Shown here piece after piece: positions 1-6,038 of a stretch of DNA of 6,337 nucleotides (positions are counted from its first letter, which is position 1; every line of letters starts with the position of its first letter). The translations under genes and the position numbers were made by a program. The notes below the pieces were generated by a model. That model did not search any database. It saw only the letters and a program-made list of their open reading frames with translations, and had not been told where the DNA came from. Location of the stretch: assembly GCA_937877765.1 (NCBI GenBank), contig CALGBN010000415.1:1-6337 (forward strand), written 5' to 3'. The stretch comes from Candidatus Bathyarchaeota archaeon. Lineage in GTDB: Archaea > Thermoproteota > Bathyarchaeia > TCS64.

Positions 1-68
1 TGATACGGCGACCACCGAGATCTACACCGTCTAATTCGTCGGCAGCGTCAGATGTGTATAAGAGACAG
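1..68 (+). other. Illumina Nextera P5/i5 adapter (not genomic)
   Basis: Bases 1-27 match the P5 flow-cell oligo without its first two bases, 28-35 are an 8-base i5 index (CGTCTAAT), and 36-68 are the Nextera Read 1 primer ending in the Tn5 mosaic end (AGATGTGTATAAGAGACAG). Genomic sequence begins at 69. Translation of this stretch on the minus strand adds the false tail LSLIHI to the AOR reading frame. Confidence 0.99.
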
Positions 69-995
69 GTATGGCCCTTCTTTGATCTCAAACATAGTTG
101 AGTGAAGAAGTCTGCATCCCCAGCACTGCATTCTATCAATCTGATATTTATCGCGAAGACTTTGCTCAACATAGGTATCTATCTCTTCGTCTGAGACGCC
201 CCAATCGAATGTGCTGTAATTCTTGACGGGTAATGCACCGCTTTGGCTCTTCCACATATTTGCTACGCCTCCGATGGTGCCTCTGAAGTACTCTACATCC
301 TCATACATTTTCTGAGAAATATCGAAAAGCAGTTTTTGGTCATATACTGGAATTTTCCCTTCTCCCCTGAAGGCAATAATAGCTTTGAGACGTTTGGAGC
401 CTATGGCTGCACCTGTTCCGTTGTGGCTGGCACTGTGACCATGATCTAGGAATGTGCCCGCCCATCTTACCTTCTTTTCGCCTGCGGGTCCAATGGAAAG
501 TACACTTGCTGTTCTTCCTTCTGCGCCATGAACTTCTCTAAGTTTATCGGTAACCTCGTATGTATCCAAGCCAAGTAGGTCTGAGGCATCTCTAAGCTCT
601 GCCTTACCATTCTCCAGTACAAGATACTGCCACTTCTCAGCACAACCAGTCAATAGGACACCATCAAAACCACTGAACTTCATGTAAGCTCCAAACAACC
701 CGTTGGCTTGACTGCTTGTTGCTCCACCGGTTAATGCGCCTTTGGTTACTATGCTTACTGAGCCGCTTCCACCGATACTTGTACCGTTGAGGGGGCCAGT
801 GCCTATGAATACGATGTTTTTTGGATCATCAAAATCGATGTCACGGGGAACCATGTCGTAAAGTAGCTTTGCGCCTAGGGCGGTTCCTCCAAGATATTTT
901 CTTAGAACAGCGTTACTGTACTTGATTGTCTCTATCGAGCCTTCAGTTAGATTGATTTTCAGCACTTTTCCAGCATATCCCTTAAGGTCTACCAT
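69..995 (-). CDS. Aldehyde:ferredoxin oxidoreductase family protein, N-terminal half (partial at contig end)
   Basis: This is the first 309 residues of an AOR-family tungsten (or molybdenum) bis-pterin enzyme. Known members oxidise aldehydes or related substrates and pass electrons to ferredoxin in the cytoplasm; full-length proteins are about 600 residues, so roughly half is present and the cut is the adapter. Family marks are the start GYAGKVLKINL (6-16), LGGTALGAKLL (35-45), GTGPLNGTS (65-73), the pterin-loop region VTKGALTGG (83-91), FGAYMKFSGFDG (101-112), and NGTGAAIGSKRLKAI (192-206). The Fe-S motif normally C-x2-C-x3-C reads Cys291-x2-Cys294-x3-His298, so the third cysteine is absent. 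The start at 995 is chosen because family homology begins there; a longer frame would run through the divergent gene at 1044. A weak GTGA lies 6-9 nt upstream of the ATG. The substrate cannot be assigned; AOR, WOR-type or BamB-like paralogues are all possible. The divergent MoaD-like gene fits a cofactor link. Confidence 0.9.
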
Positions 996-1043
996 AAAAC
1001 TCACATAAGTCAGAGTAACGGGTAATGAAAAAGAGTTCCGAGT
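996..1043. promoter_or_regulatory. 48-bp divergent intergenic region between AOR and MoaD-like genes
   Basis: Only 48 bp separate the two divergent start codons, so the core promoters must overlap each other or reach into the opposing coding sequence. The best minus-strand TATA-like element I see is TTTTATAG (complement of about 1058-1065), inside the first codons of the MoaD-like gene; it would start an AOR transcript near 1034. For the plus strand only a weak CATAAAAC (993-1000) is visible. The pairing is consistent with joint regulation, but no operator palindrome was found. Confidence 0.35.
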
Positions 1044-1328
1044 ATGATGAAGATTACTATAAAATTCTATGGTATAGCATACGACAAAACAGGTAACCGT
1101 GAATGGCGTCAAGAATTGGACGAAAAAACAACGATAAAGCTACTATTAGAGAAAATAGTAACAAAATACCCAGCACTCGGTGAACTCGTATACGGTAGAG
1201 ACAAAAAGATGTTGGACTATCTTGCAATTTCCATAAACAATAGGGATATTCTAGGATTAAACGGTTTCAATACGGTGCTCCATGATGGGGATATGGTTTT
1301 CATCATGCCTCCAATTGGTGGAGGCTAG
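1044..1328 (+). CDS. MoaD/ThiS-family sulfur carrier protein
   Basis: A 94-residue beta-grasp (ubiquitin-like) protein. It opens with a beta-strand (MKITIKFYGIAYD), has a central helix (about 31-42, followed by KYPAL), and ends with the characteristic DGDMVFIMPPIGGG (81-94), whose terminal Gly-Gly is the residue pair adenylated and thiocarboxylated in MoaD, ThiS and archaeal SAMP proteins. MoaD is the small subunit of molybdopterin synthase and provides the dithiolene sulfur of the Mo/W pterin cofactor. The divergent AOR-family gene 48 bp away, a class that needs this cofactor, favours a MoaD role over ThiS or a protein modifier. Two adjacent ATGs (1044 and 1047) are possible starts; neither has a clear ribosome binding site. 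The stop overlaps the end of the convergent membrane-protein gene by 4 bp. No MoaE partner is in the window. Confidence 0.88.
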   Translation: MMKITIKFYGIAYDKTGNREWRQELDEKTTIKLLLEKIVTKYPALGELVYGRDKKMLDYLAISINNRDILGLNGFNTVLHDGDMVFIMPPIGGG

Positions 1329-1684
1329 AGGGTCAGATCAAGTATGTCAAAGTTGAAAATTATTTTCATGATATAGAGAACTATCACAGCTGCTACGTTC
1401 TGAACTGCAAAACGGTAATAGTCTGGCTCTTTTCTACTCAAATATAATGCCCCAAAGATCGGTGGTACAGCAATAAGGAACCAGAAAGTCCAGTAAACTA
1501 GGAAAACCGTGTTCAACAACGATACTATTGTGAACTCTAGCAGGCTTTGAGATGACGGGAAAACCGTGTTTGTAAGATAGATAATGACTGCAGACACAAG
1601 GGATAGCAAGGTTAGAATGATGTTTAACAGGGTCCAACCCGGAAGAATCCTCTTGAACAATGCATTTAGATCCATTATGGGCAT
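1325..1684 (-). CDS. Small three-helix membrane protein, unknown function
   Basis: A 119-residue hydrophobic protein that I do not recognise. Three membrane segments are apparent at about 17-38, 53-81 and 94-111. Basic residues lie at the N terminus (Lys11, Arg12) and in the loop after helix 2 (Arg84, Lys85, Arg91), which by the positive-inside rule puts the N terminus inside and the C terminus outside. The start is either Met1 (1684) or Met4 (1675); neither has a Shine-Dalgarno site. A TATA-like CTTTATCT on the minus strand (about 1697-1704) would place a leaderless start near Met4. Its stop overlaps the convergent MoaD-like stop region by 4 bp. The topoisomerase gene ends 25 bp upstream on the same strand, so read-through co-transcription is possible. 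There is no evidence for a functional link with DNA topology. Confidence 0.72.
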   Translation of the reverse strand: MPIMDLNALFKRILPGWTLLNIILTLLSLVSAVIIYLTNTVFPSSQSLLEFTIVSLLNTVFLVYWTFWFLIAVPPIFGALYLSRKEPDYYRFAVQNVAAVIVLYIMKIIFNFDILDLTL

Positions 1685-1709
1685 GAGTATGTATGCCTAG
1701 ATAAAGGGG

Positions 1710-3512
1710 TTATTGAGCTTCCTGCTCAGGAGGCCCGGGATCAATCCAGCTGAACTTTTTCTCAAGTGTCTTGCTGTAATAGTTACGCCAATCATAGTCA
1801 ACTTTCTTACCCCACTCAAAGTAGACTCGGGGATCAACGTAGCTCTTGAGGCTAGTGCCAAGGTTATAGTCCTTTGTTAGCTCCTTTGCCTCTATCTGTA
1901 GCTTAGTTTTCTCGATTAACGCCTCGTCTTTCTGTTTACGGTCTTCCATACGTTCCTTGAGCTTAGCTATACGTTCCCTGTGTTTGGCTTTGGTGTCTCT
2001 GATTCGTTTTCTTCCGTTGCTGATGACATTCTTCTTGGATTTTATCCTGTTTTTGATGCCTTTAGTGGCTCGTCCAGCCTTCTCGCGCTCAGCAAGCTCA
2101 TTCTTGTACTCCTCGAGTTTTTCTTTATCAGCCTCAAGCTTCGCCTCATACTTGGCGACACGCTCTTCATATCGAAGATTCGTATCATGAATACGCTGCT
2201 TGTACTTTCTAATATTCTCCCGGGCACGCGTACGACGTTCTTTCAAACGCTCCTTCTGGCGGTCAAGACTCTTCTGCCATGAAGCAGAGATGGTGCGTTT
2301 ATGGTTGCAGGTAATAGCTGCTTCAAGGTTCGCCAAGGTAGCTACATGCTTCTTTACATACTCAGGAGCCTCTGGATCAACCTCTATTTCCTTAAGTTTG
2401 GACTCTACAGCCTCAGTGGCGTAGCATGTTCTGAAAACCTTAGCGGAAATTCCCTCCATAACCTCATCTAGGAACTCGCTTACAACGCTACTGTTCACCT
2501 CATCAAATAACGTGTTTCCATCGCTATTTTCCATGAACTCCTGAAGGTTATCCACTACATCCTTATCCAGTTCCGCGGTCAGTAACAGTCGTACGCTGTC
2601 TTTACCGAGGAAATCAAAGGTAACTGAGCCATCATCATTGATGCATATATGCTCGGCGCGTAGACTTGAGGCGCCTACGGTATCAGCTTCCTCGTCCTCA
2701 TCTTTCTCGTCTCCCACCCTGAACTTTAACTCATCAATGAGATAACATACCGTGGCCGTCTTACGGCGCTTAATATCACCATGTTTAAGGTTCTCGGCAA
2801 TGAAACGTTGAATTTTATCTAGGTTCTTTCTTAGCTCGATGGCTTTGTCGAATTTCTCTATCTCTTTACGCTGCTTGATAGGACTACTATCGTGAGGCCA
2901 GACATACTTGATCTTACCTGATAGCTTGTCTCTCCAACGCGCGATCCACATACTCTCCGGATCCCAGAGAACCTCTTTCCAGTCTCCTGGGGGAACCTCG
3001 GCGTCTGGACTCAGGTTTAGCTCAACGTCTTCGTATCTAGGGCCTTCCTTCCATTTACCCCTGTATGGGTGTTCGCCTCGGCCCATGAAGATACTGCTTG
3101 GTTCTACCATGTAGTTGCCTAGTTCGCATCTTTCACCGTCTATTGTTGCCCAGCCATATTTTTCCTTGTTTGCCTCACGTTCCTCTTTGCGTTGGTCGCG
3201 GAGGCGTTTCTTCTCCTCTTTGTCGAGGTTTTTCTTGCGTTCGCGCTCGGCTACAACCATTTTGTATATTGGAGTATAATCGATGTCTCCGGGTAGCACC
3301 TTGAAACCCATTAGTTCACTTAGGTCCTCGTGAAAATTTTCAGCGAAAACCGGGTCCTCAACATAGGGTGTGCCTATTTTCTTAGCCCAAGCTACTACTC
3401 GTTCTTCTTCCTCTGGAGTGAGTTTGTGTAGCTCGCCCTTGATCTTTACTGATAGCCCCTGTGGTTCATATCGTGGGGGCACCATGACGCCGTTGTGATG
3501 CATTGACTCCAT
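1710..3512 (-). CDS. DNA topoisomerase IB, eukaryote-like archaeal form
   Basis: A complete 600-residue type IB topoisomerase, which relaxes positive and negative supercoils through a 3'-phosphotyrosyl intermediate without ATP. It aligns by eye with human TOP1 core from about residue 215: PPRYEPQG (12-19), the helical cap, FMGRGEHPYRG (142-152), EDVELNLSPDAEVP (161-174), DELKFRVGDEKDEDEEADTVG (260-280), FDFLGKDS (299-306), AKVFRT (357-362), TCNHKR (401-406) and LGTSLKSYVDPR (551-562). The full catalytic pentad is present: Arg265, Lys304, Arg361, His404 and Tyr558 (human Arg488, Lys532, Arg590, His632, Tyr723). The large eukaryotic N-terminal domain is absent, as in other archaeal TopoIB. Between His404 and Tyr558 lies a highly charged coiled-coil linker (about 412-548) with a turn near 478-485; the His-Tyr distance is 154 residues versus 91 in human. 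Start at Met1 is supported by AGAGG (3520-3524, minus) seven bases upstream; Met4, preceded by GGAG, is an alternative. Confidence 0.97.
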   Translation of the reverse strand: MESMHHNGVMVPPRYEPQGLSVKIKGELHKLTPEEEERVVAWAKKIGTPYVEDPVFAENFHEDLSELMGFKVLPGDIDYTPIYKMVVAERERKKNLDKEEKKRLRDQRKEEREANKEKYGWATIDGERCELGNYMVEPSSIFMGRGEHPYRGKWKEGPRYEDVELNLSPDAEVPPGDWKEVLWDPESMWIARWRDKLSGKIKYVWPHDSSPIKQRKEIEKFDKAIELRKNLDKIQRFIAENLKHGDIKRRKTATVCYLIDELKFRVGDEKDEDEEADTVGASSLRAEHICINDDGSVTFDFLGKDSVRLLLTAELDKDVVDNLQEFMENSDGNTLFDEVNSSVVSEFLDEVMEGISAKVFRTCYATEAVESKLKEIEVDPEAPEYVKKHVATLANLEAAITCNHKRTISASWQKSLDRQKERLKERRTRARENIRKYKQRIHDTNLRYEERVAKYEAKLEADKEKLEEYKNELAEREKAGRATKGIKNRIKSKKNVISNGRKRIRDTKAKHRERIAKLKERMEDRKQKDEALIEKTKLQIEAKELTKDYNLGTSLKSYVDPRVYFEWGKKVDYDWRNYYSKTLEKKFSWIDPGPPEQEAQ

Positions 3513-3519
3513 GCTGTAG

Positions 3520-3559
3520 CCTCTGTTGACTTTGATGAATATCGGGGGTTTTTTTAAAG
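3520..3559 (-). promoter_or_regulatory. Candidate TATA box and ribosome binding site of topoisomerase IB
   Basis: On the minus strand a TATA-like CTTTAAAAAAA (3559 to 3549) is centred about 42 bp before the ATG at 3512. Archaeal start sites lie about 25 bp downstream of the box, which would give a leader of roughly 15 nt containing AGAGG (3524 to 3520) at a seven-base spacing from the ATG. A second AT-rich element at 3585-3596 also reads TATA-like on this strand but would give a longer leader. Confidence 0.45.
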
Positions 3560-3580
3560 ATTTAGCAAAGTCCCGCCACA

Positions 3581-3595
3581 GGGAAGTATAATATC
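3581..3595 (+). promoter_or_regulatory. BRE/TATA promoter placed for leaderless transcription of the gene at 3618
   Basis: A purine-rich GGGAA (3581-3585, BRE-like) is followed directly by GTATAATATC (3586-3595). The centre of the box is about 27 bp before the ATG at 3618, the normal archaeal TATA-to-start distance, so transcription should begin at or next to the start codon. The absence of any Shine-Dalgarno sequence before that ATG agrees with a leaderless mRNA. Confidence 0.6.
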
Positions 3596-3617
3596 TTGCG
3601 GTTACACCTGTTTTCTG

Positions 3618-4565
3618 ATGCCAGAAGAGAAGCTAATCAACAAAGATGAGGTAAGAGGCTTACTGTTACTGGTCTTATTGTTTGTCTCGGTAGTTGGTGG
3701 GCGTCAATTAGGCAATTATTATGCAAGTTATCAGGAAATGACACAACTCAAGGTTTTATTTGAGGTCACAGAGGAAGAGCTTTCTAGATACATTAACTCG
3801 GTGATAAGCGGAGAAAACTCCGATTTAGAGGTTGGAATAGTTATTGCTAGCCCCACTATGGATAACAGCGCAGGAATCGTTACGAGCACCCCTGACTATG
3901 TGAATCGATGGTTGATTGGATTGACTGTAAGTCCTTTGGTGGTAAATCAACCAGAGGCTTCCGAGGTAGAGCTTGAAATGCTTATCGAAGAGACTGTTGT
4001 TGATGAGGCGTTGTATGATTTTCCGAAGGAGAAAATCAGCTTTATCGCTTATACTGATAGAATGATGAGTCTTGACATTGAGGACCTTGAAGCGTTTAAG
4101 AGTATAATTGAAACCAGTGTGGAGGAATACGGTGGAGAAGTCAAAGTAACCTTCAGAGGTCAAGTCCACATGCATTTGCTTTTCTTGGATACATGGCTCC
4201 CATACGAGGTTACAAGGTATCCTATTGTAAGTGCACCATATCTAAGGTATGTTGACTCCGACTGGGTCAGTTATACGGAGGGCTCAGTTTTGAGTATGTC
4301 TGTGGATGAGGGTGGCTATGTTGTGGTTGATTTTAGAAACCCTACTAGACTTCATAGCTTGAGTGAAGAAGTTACGTGTCAAATATTCAGTGTTGGCGAG
4401 GACGAGCCGGTGTTATCCATTTCTAAGACGGTTAGTGTTCCACCCAGTACTGATGGTCAGTATACTTTTTCGTTTAGATTTGAAGAGCCTGGAGATTATG
4501 TTTACCTGGTGTGGTCTGGGGATAGGTTGCTTGTTGAGGGGGAGAAGGTTCTCTCGGTAGAATAA
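3618..4565 (+). CDS. Membrane-anchored exported beta-rich protein, unknown function
   Basis: A 315-residue protein that I cannot assign to a family. A short charged cytoplasmic N terminus (1-12) is followed by one hydrophobic segment at about 13-27 (GLLLLVLLFVSVVGG), which acts as a signal anchor or an uncleaved signal peptide, so the rest should lie outside the cell. Residues about 45-205 alternate hydrophobic and polar residues in beta-strand fashion, and the stretch EVKVTFRGQVHMHLLFLDTW (174-193) resembles strands of LEA14/WHy-like domains, though this is only an impression. Residues about 213-315 look like an Ig-type beta-sandwich, with PGDYVYLVW (291-299) as a typical late strand. A proline/serine-rich joint (PPSTDG, 275-280) lies within it. 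The leaderless promoter just upstream supports the start. The GAF gene follows after 58 bp on the same strand. Confidence 0.82.
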   Translation: MPEEKLINKDEVRGLLLLVLLFVSVVGGRQLGNYYASYQEMTQLKVLFEVTEEELSRYINSVISGENSDLEVGIVIASPTMDNSAGIVTSTPDYVNRWLIGLTVSPLVVNQPEASEVELEMLIEETVVDEALYDFPKEKISFIAYTDRMMSLDIEDLEAFKSIIETSVEEYGGEVKVTFRGQVHMHLLFLDTWLPYEVTRYPIVSAPYLRYVDSDWVSYTEGSVLSMSVDEGGYVVVDFRNPTRLHSLSEEVTCQIFSVGEDEPVLSISKTVSVPPSTDGQYTFSFRFEEPGDYVYLVWSGDRLLVEGEKVLSVE

Positions 4566-4623
4566 TTGCTTACTGTGAGCTTTTCTAATACAAAAAATCA
4601 TATTCTATTAGCGTAATTTTACA
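4566..4623 (+). promoter_or_regulatory. Short AT-rich spacer before the GAF gene, possible promoter
   Basis: The 58-bp spacer is AT-rich and holds a weak TATA-like stretch around 4592-4606 (AAAAATCATATTCTA), about 25 bp before the TTG start, which would fit a leaderless transcript. A TTTTCT at 4580-4585 could be a weak oligo-T terminator for the upstream gene. Neither is strong; co-transcription with the upstream gene is equally possible. Confidence 0.25.
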
Positions 4624-5877
4624 TTGGGGGAGTGTAAAATCAGCGCCACAGAAATATTATCAATAGAAAAACTCTCCCTAGATATATTCAAACTACTAAA
4701 CCGGACTACAACTCAGTCAGAAGCGATTGACCAGATTCTACACAAAATAAGAGACCATTTTGGGGTATCAGCCACCGCTATTCGTCTGGAAGACAACGGG
4801 GATTATCCCTACTACTTCTATGATGGGTTCAGTGATATCCATATCGAGATGGAGAGCTATCTTTGCGACTCTGGAAATGGTCATCTCGCATGTGTATGTG
4901 GGCGGGTTTTGATGGGTAACACTGATCCAAGTTTTCCTTTTTTCACGGAGAACGGTAGCTTCTGGTCAAATAATACTGATAATTTACTTGAGACCAAGGG
5001 AGTTGAGGAACTTGGAGAAACGAGAAACGTCTGTAACGCTGAAGGGTATCTTTCGGTGGCATTGGTTCCTCTGCGAAGCTCCTCGGGCATTATTGGGCTT
5101 CTTCAGTTGAATGATGAAAAGCCTGATAGGTTTTCTAAAGAGACCATTAGTTTTCTTGAGAGACTTGGTGAAAGCATTGGTATTGCTCTTGCGCGTCTTG
5201 ATGATGAGGAAGATCGTAAGGGTTTAGAGAAAGAGCGTGAAAGGCTTCTTCATCAATATCAACTCAGAATCAAAGAACTCGACTGCCTATACAAGATTAG
5301 CAAATTACAGGAGAACCAAGACCTCACGACAGAAGAAATTCTAAATCTGATAGTTAATCTGCTTCCGGGTGCAACCCAGTATCCAGAGGTTGCTGTGGCT
5401 CGTTTATCTTTGGAGAACAAAATATATGATTCACAGGGGTACGTTGATGCTCCTTATAGATACAGTGCCTTGATTCAGAATTATGGGGTCGTCGTCGGTA
5501 AACTATTGATTGGATATCTTGAGGCACGTCCAGGCGAGTTTAATGGTCCGTTTCTTGAGGAAGAGGTCAAGTTGGTGAACCTTGTCTCTGAGACTATTTC
5601 TCGTATGATTGAGCGTAGGACTTCTGGTGAGTGGCGGAAGGGTATAGACAAGTATGCTTTAGTATTGAATGACGAGGAAATTCGTCATATAACCAAGCTT
5701 GTGTTGGAGGATATGGCGATTGGTGAGATGGATCGGGAAGAGTACAACATCAGTGACCTTCCAGATGAATCGATCCAGACAATGGAGTCCTATATGTCGC
5801 TACAGTTCAACCTTGAGTTAAACCGGGGGCTTATAATGAAGCTCCAGAATTTGCTTAAGATGGATGAAGTAGTCTGA
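4624..5877 (+). CDS. Double-GAF sensory protein with four-cysteine GAF signature, no output domain
   Basis: A 417-residue soluble protein. GAF domain 1 spans about 35-190 and carries the marks of a subfamily common in sensor kinases: Cys81-x8-Cys90-x-Cys92-Gly, GNTDPSFPFFT (98-108), GSFWSNNT (111-118), RNVCNAEGY (134-142, Cys137) and SVALVPLRS...IIGLLQLND (144-164). A charged coiled coil (about 195-230) leads to a second GAF-like module (about 225-330; LDCLYKISKL, then ILNLIVNLLPGATQYPEVAVA). In the related sensors this module is usually followed by a histidine kinase; here there is only an 80-residue helical tail (about 338-417) I do not recognise, with no H-box, ATPase, GGDEF or receiver motif. 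It probably senses a ligand or redox state and signals by protein contact. The only in-frame start is TTG at 4624, bounded by an in-frame stop at 4609; a GGGGGAG lies just after that TTG, so the exact start is uncertain. Confidence 0.86.
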   Translation: MGECKISATEILSIEKLSLDIFKLLNRTTTQSEAIDQILHKIRDHFGVSATAIRLEDNGDYPYYFYDGFSDIHIEMESYLCDSGNGHLACVCGRVLMGNTDPSFPFFTENGSFWSNNTDNLLETKGVEELGETRNVCNAEGYLSVALVPLRSSSGIIGLLQLNDEKPDRFSKETISFLERLGESIGIALARLDDEEDRKGLEKERERLLHQYQLRIKELDCLYKISKLQENQDLTTEEILNLIVNLLPGATQYPEVAVARLSLENKIYDSQGYVDAPYRYSALIQNYGVVVGKLLIGYLEARPGEFNGPFLEEEVKLVNLVSETISRMIERRTSGEWRKGIDKYALVLNDEEIRHITKLVLEDMAIGEMDREEYNISDLPDESIQTMESYMSLQFNLELNRGLIMKLQNLLKMDEVV

Positions 5878-5894
5878 ATCCATGGGAACTATCA

Positions 5895-5900
5895 TTTTTT
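5895..5900 (+). terminator. Oligo-T run after the GAF gene, candidate archaeal terminator
   Basis: Six consecutive T residues lie 17 nt after the GAF stop codon. Archaeal RNA polymerase can terminate at short oligo-T stretches without a hairpin, and no stem is seen immediately before the run. The evidence is position and composition only. Confidence 0.35.
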
Positions 5901-5940
5901 GGTTGATAATTAGATTAAGGATTAACCGTGGCTGTAAGGT

Positions 5941-5952
5941 AAGGGTTTAATA
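5941..5952 (+). promoter_or_regulatory. TATA/BRE-like element upstream of the inverted repeat
   Basis: AAGGG (5941-5945, BRE-like) is followed by TTTAATA (5946-5952). The centre of the box lies 25 bp before 5974, which is the first base of the perfect inverted repeat. A transcript starting there would begin with the 5' strand of the stem. TATA-like strings are common in AT-rich spacers, so this is suggestive only. Confidence 0.35.
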
Positions 5953-5973
5953 GTTAGCATTTGCATGCTGTTG

Positions 5974-6038
5974 GAGTCTCCCTGAAAATATGTCAATTAA
6001 ATGATTGCCATTGTTTTTCCTTTCAAACAGGGAGACTC
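5974..6038 (+). repeat. Perfect 11-bp inverted repeat with 43-nt loop (candidate structured RNA)
   Basis: GAGTCTCCCTG (5974-5984) is exactly complementary to CAGGGAGACTC (6028-6038). The stem does not extend in either direction. It is preceded by a small hairpin, AGCAT-TTGC-ATGCT (5956-5969). The loop heptamer ATGATTG (6001-6007) can pair with CAATCAT (6058-6064) downstream, which would form a pseudoknot if real. It could be the closing stem of a small RNA, a leader element of the gene at 6105, or a palindromic protein site. No C/D-box motif (RTGATGA directly inside the stem) and no tRNA features were found. The rest of the 5878-6104 spacer shows nothing else I can support. Confidence 0.55.

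Noticed and set aside
996..1112. N-terminal extension of the AOR reading frame upstream of 995
   Set aside because: The extension has no AOR homology, runs antisense through the start of the MoaD-like gene, and family similarity begins exactly at the Met at 995.
1957..2424. Several plus-strand Leu/Ser-rich open frames
   Set aside because: They are antisense shadows of the charged coiled-coil linker of TopoIB; GAG/AAG-rich coding yields Leu/Ser/Phe-rich complements.
3825..4175. Minus-strand 116-residue open frame inside the gene at 3618
   Set aside because: It lies fully inside a better-supported gene, has no promoter or ribosome binding site and resembles no family.
5974..6038. Archaeal C/D-box sRNA or intrinsic terminator at the inverted repeat
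   Set aside because: No RTGATGA box directly inside the stem and no matching CTGA at the far side; the 43-nt loop and the lack of a T-run after the stem argue against a hairpin terminator.
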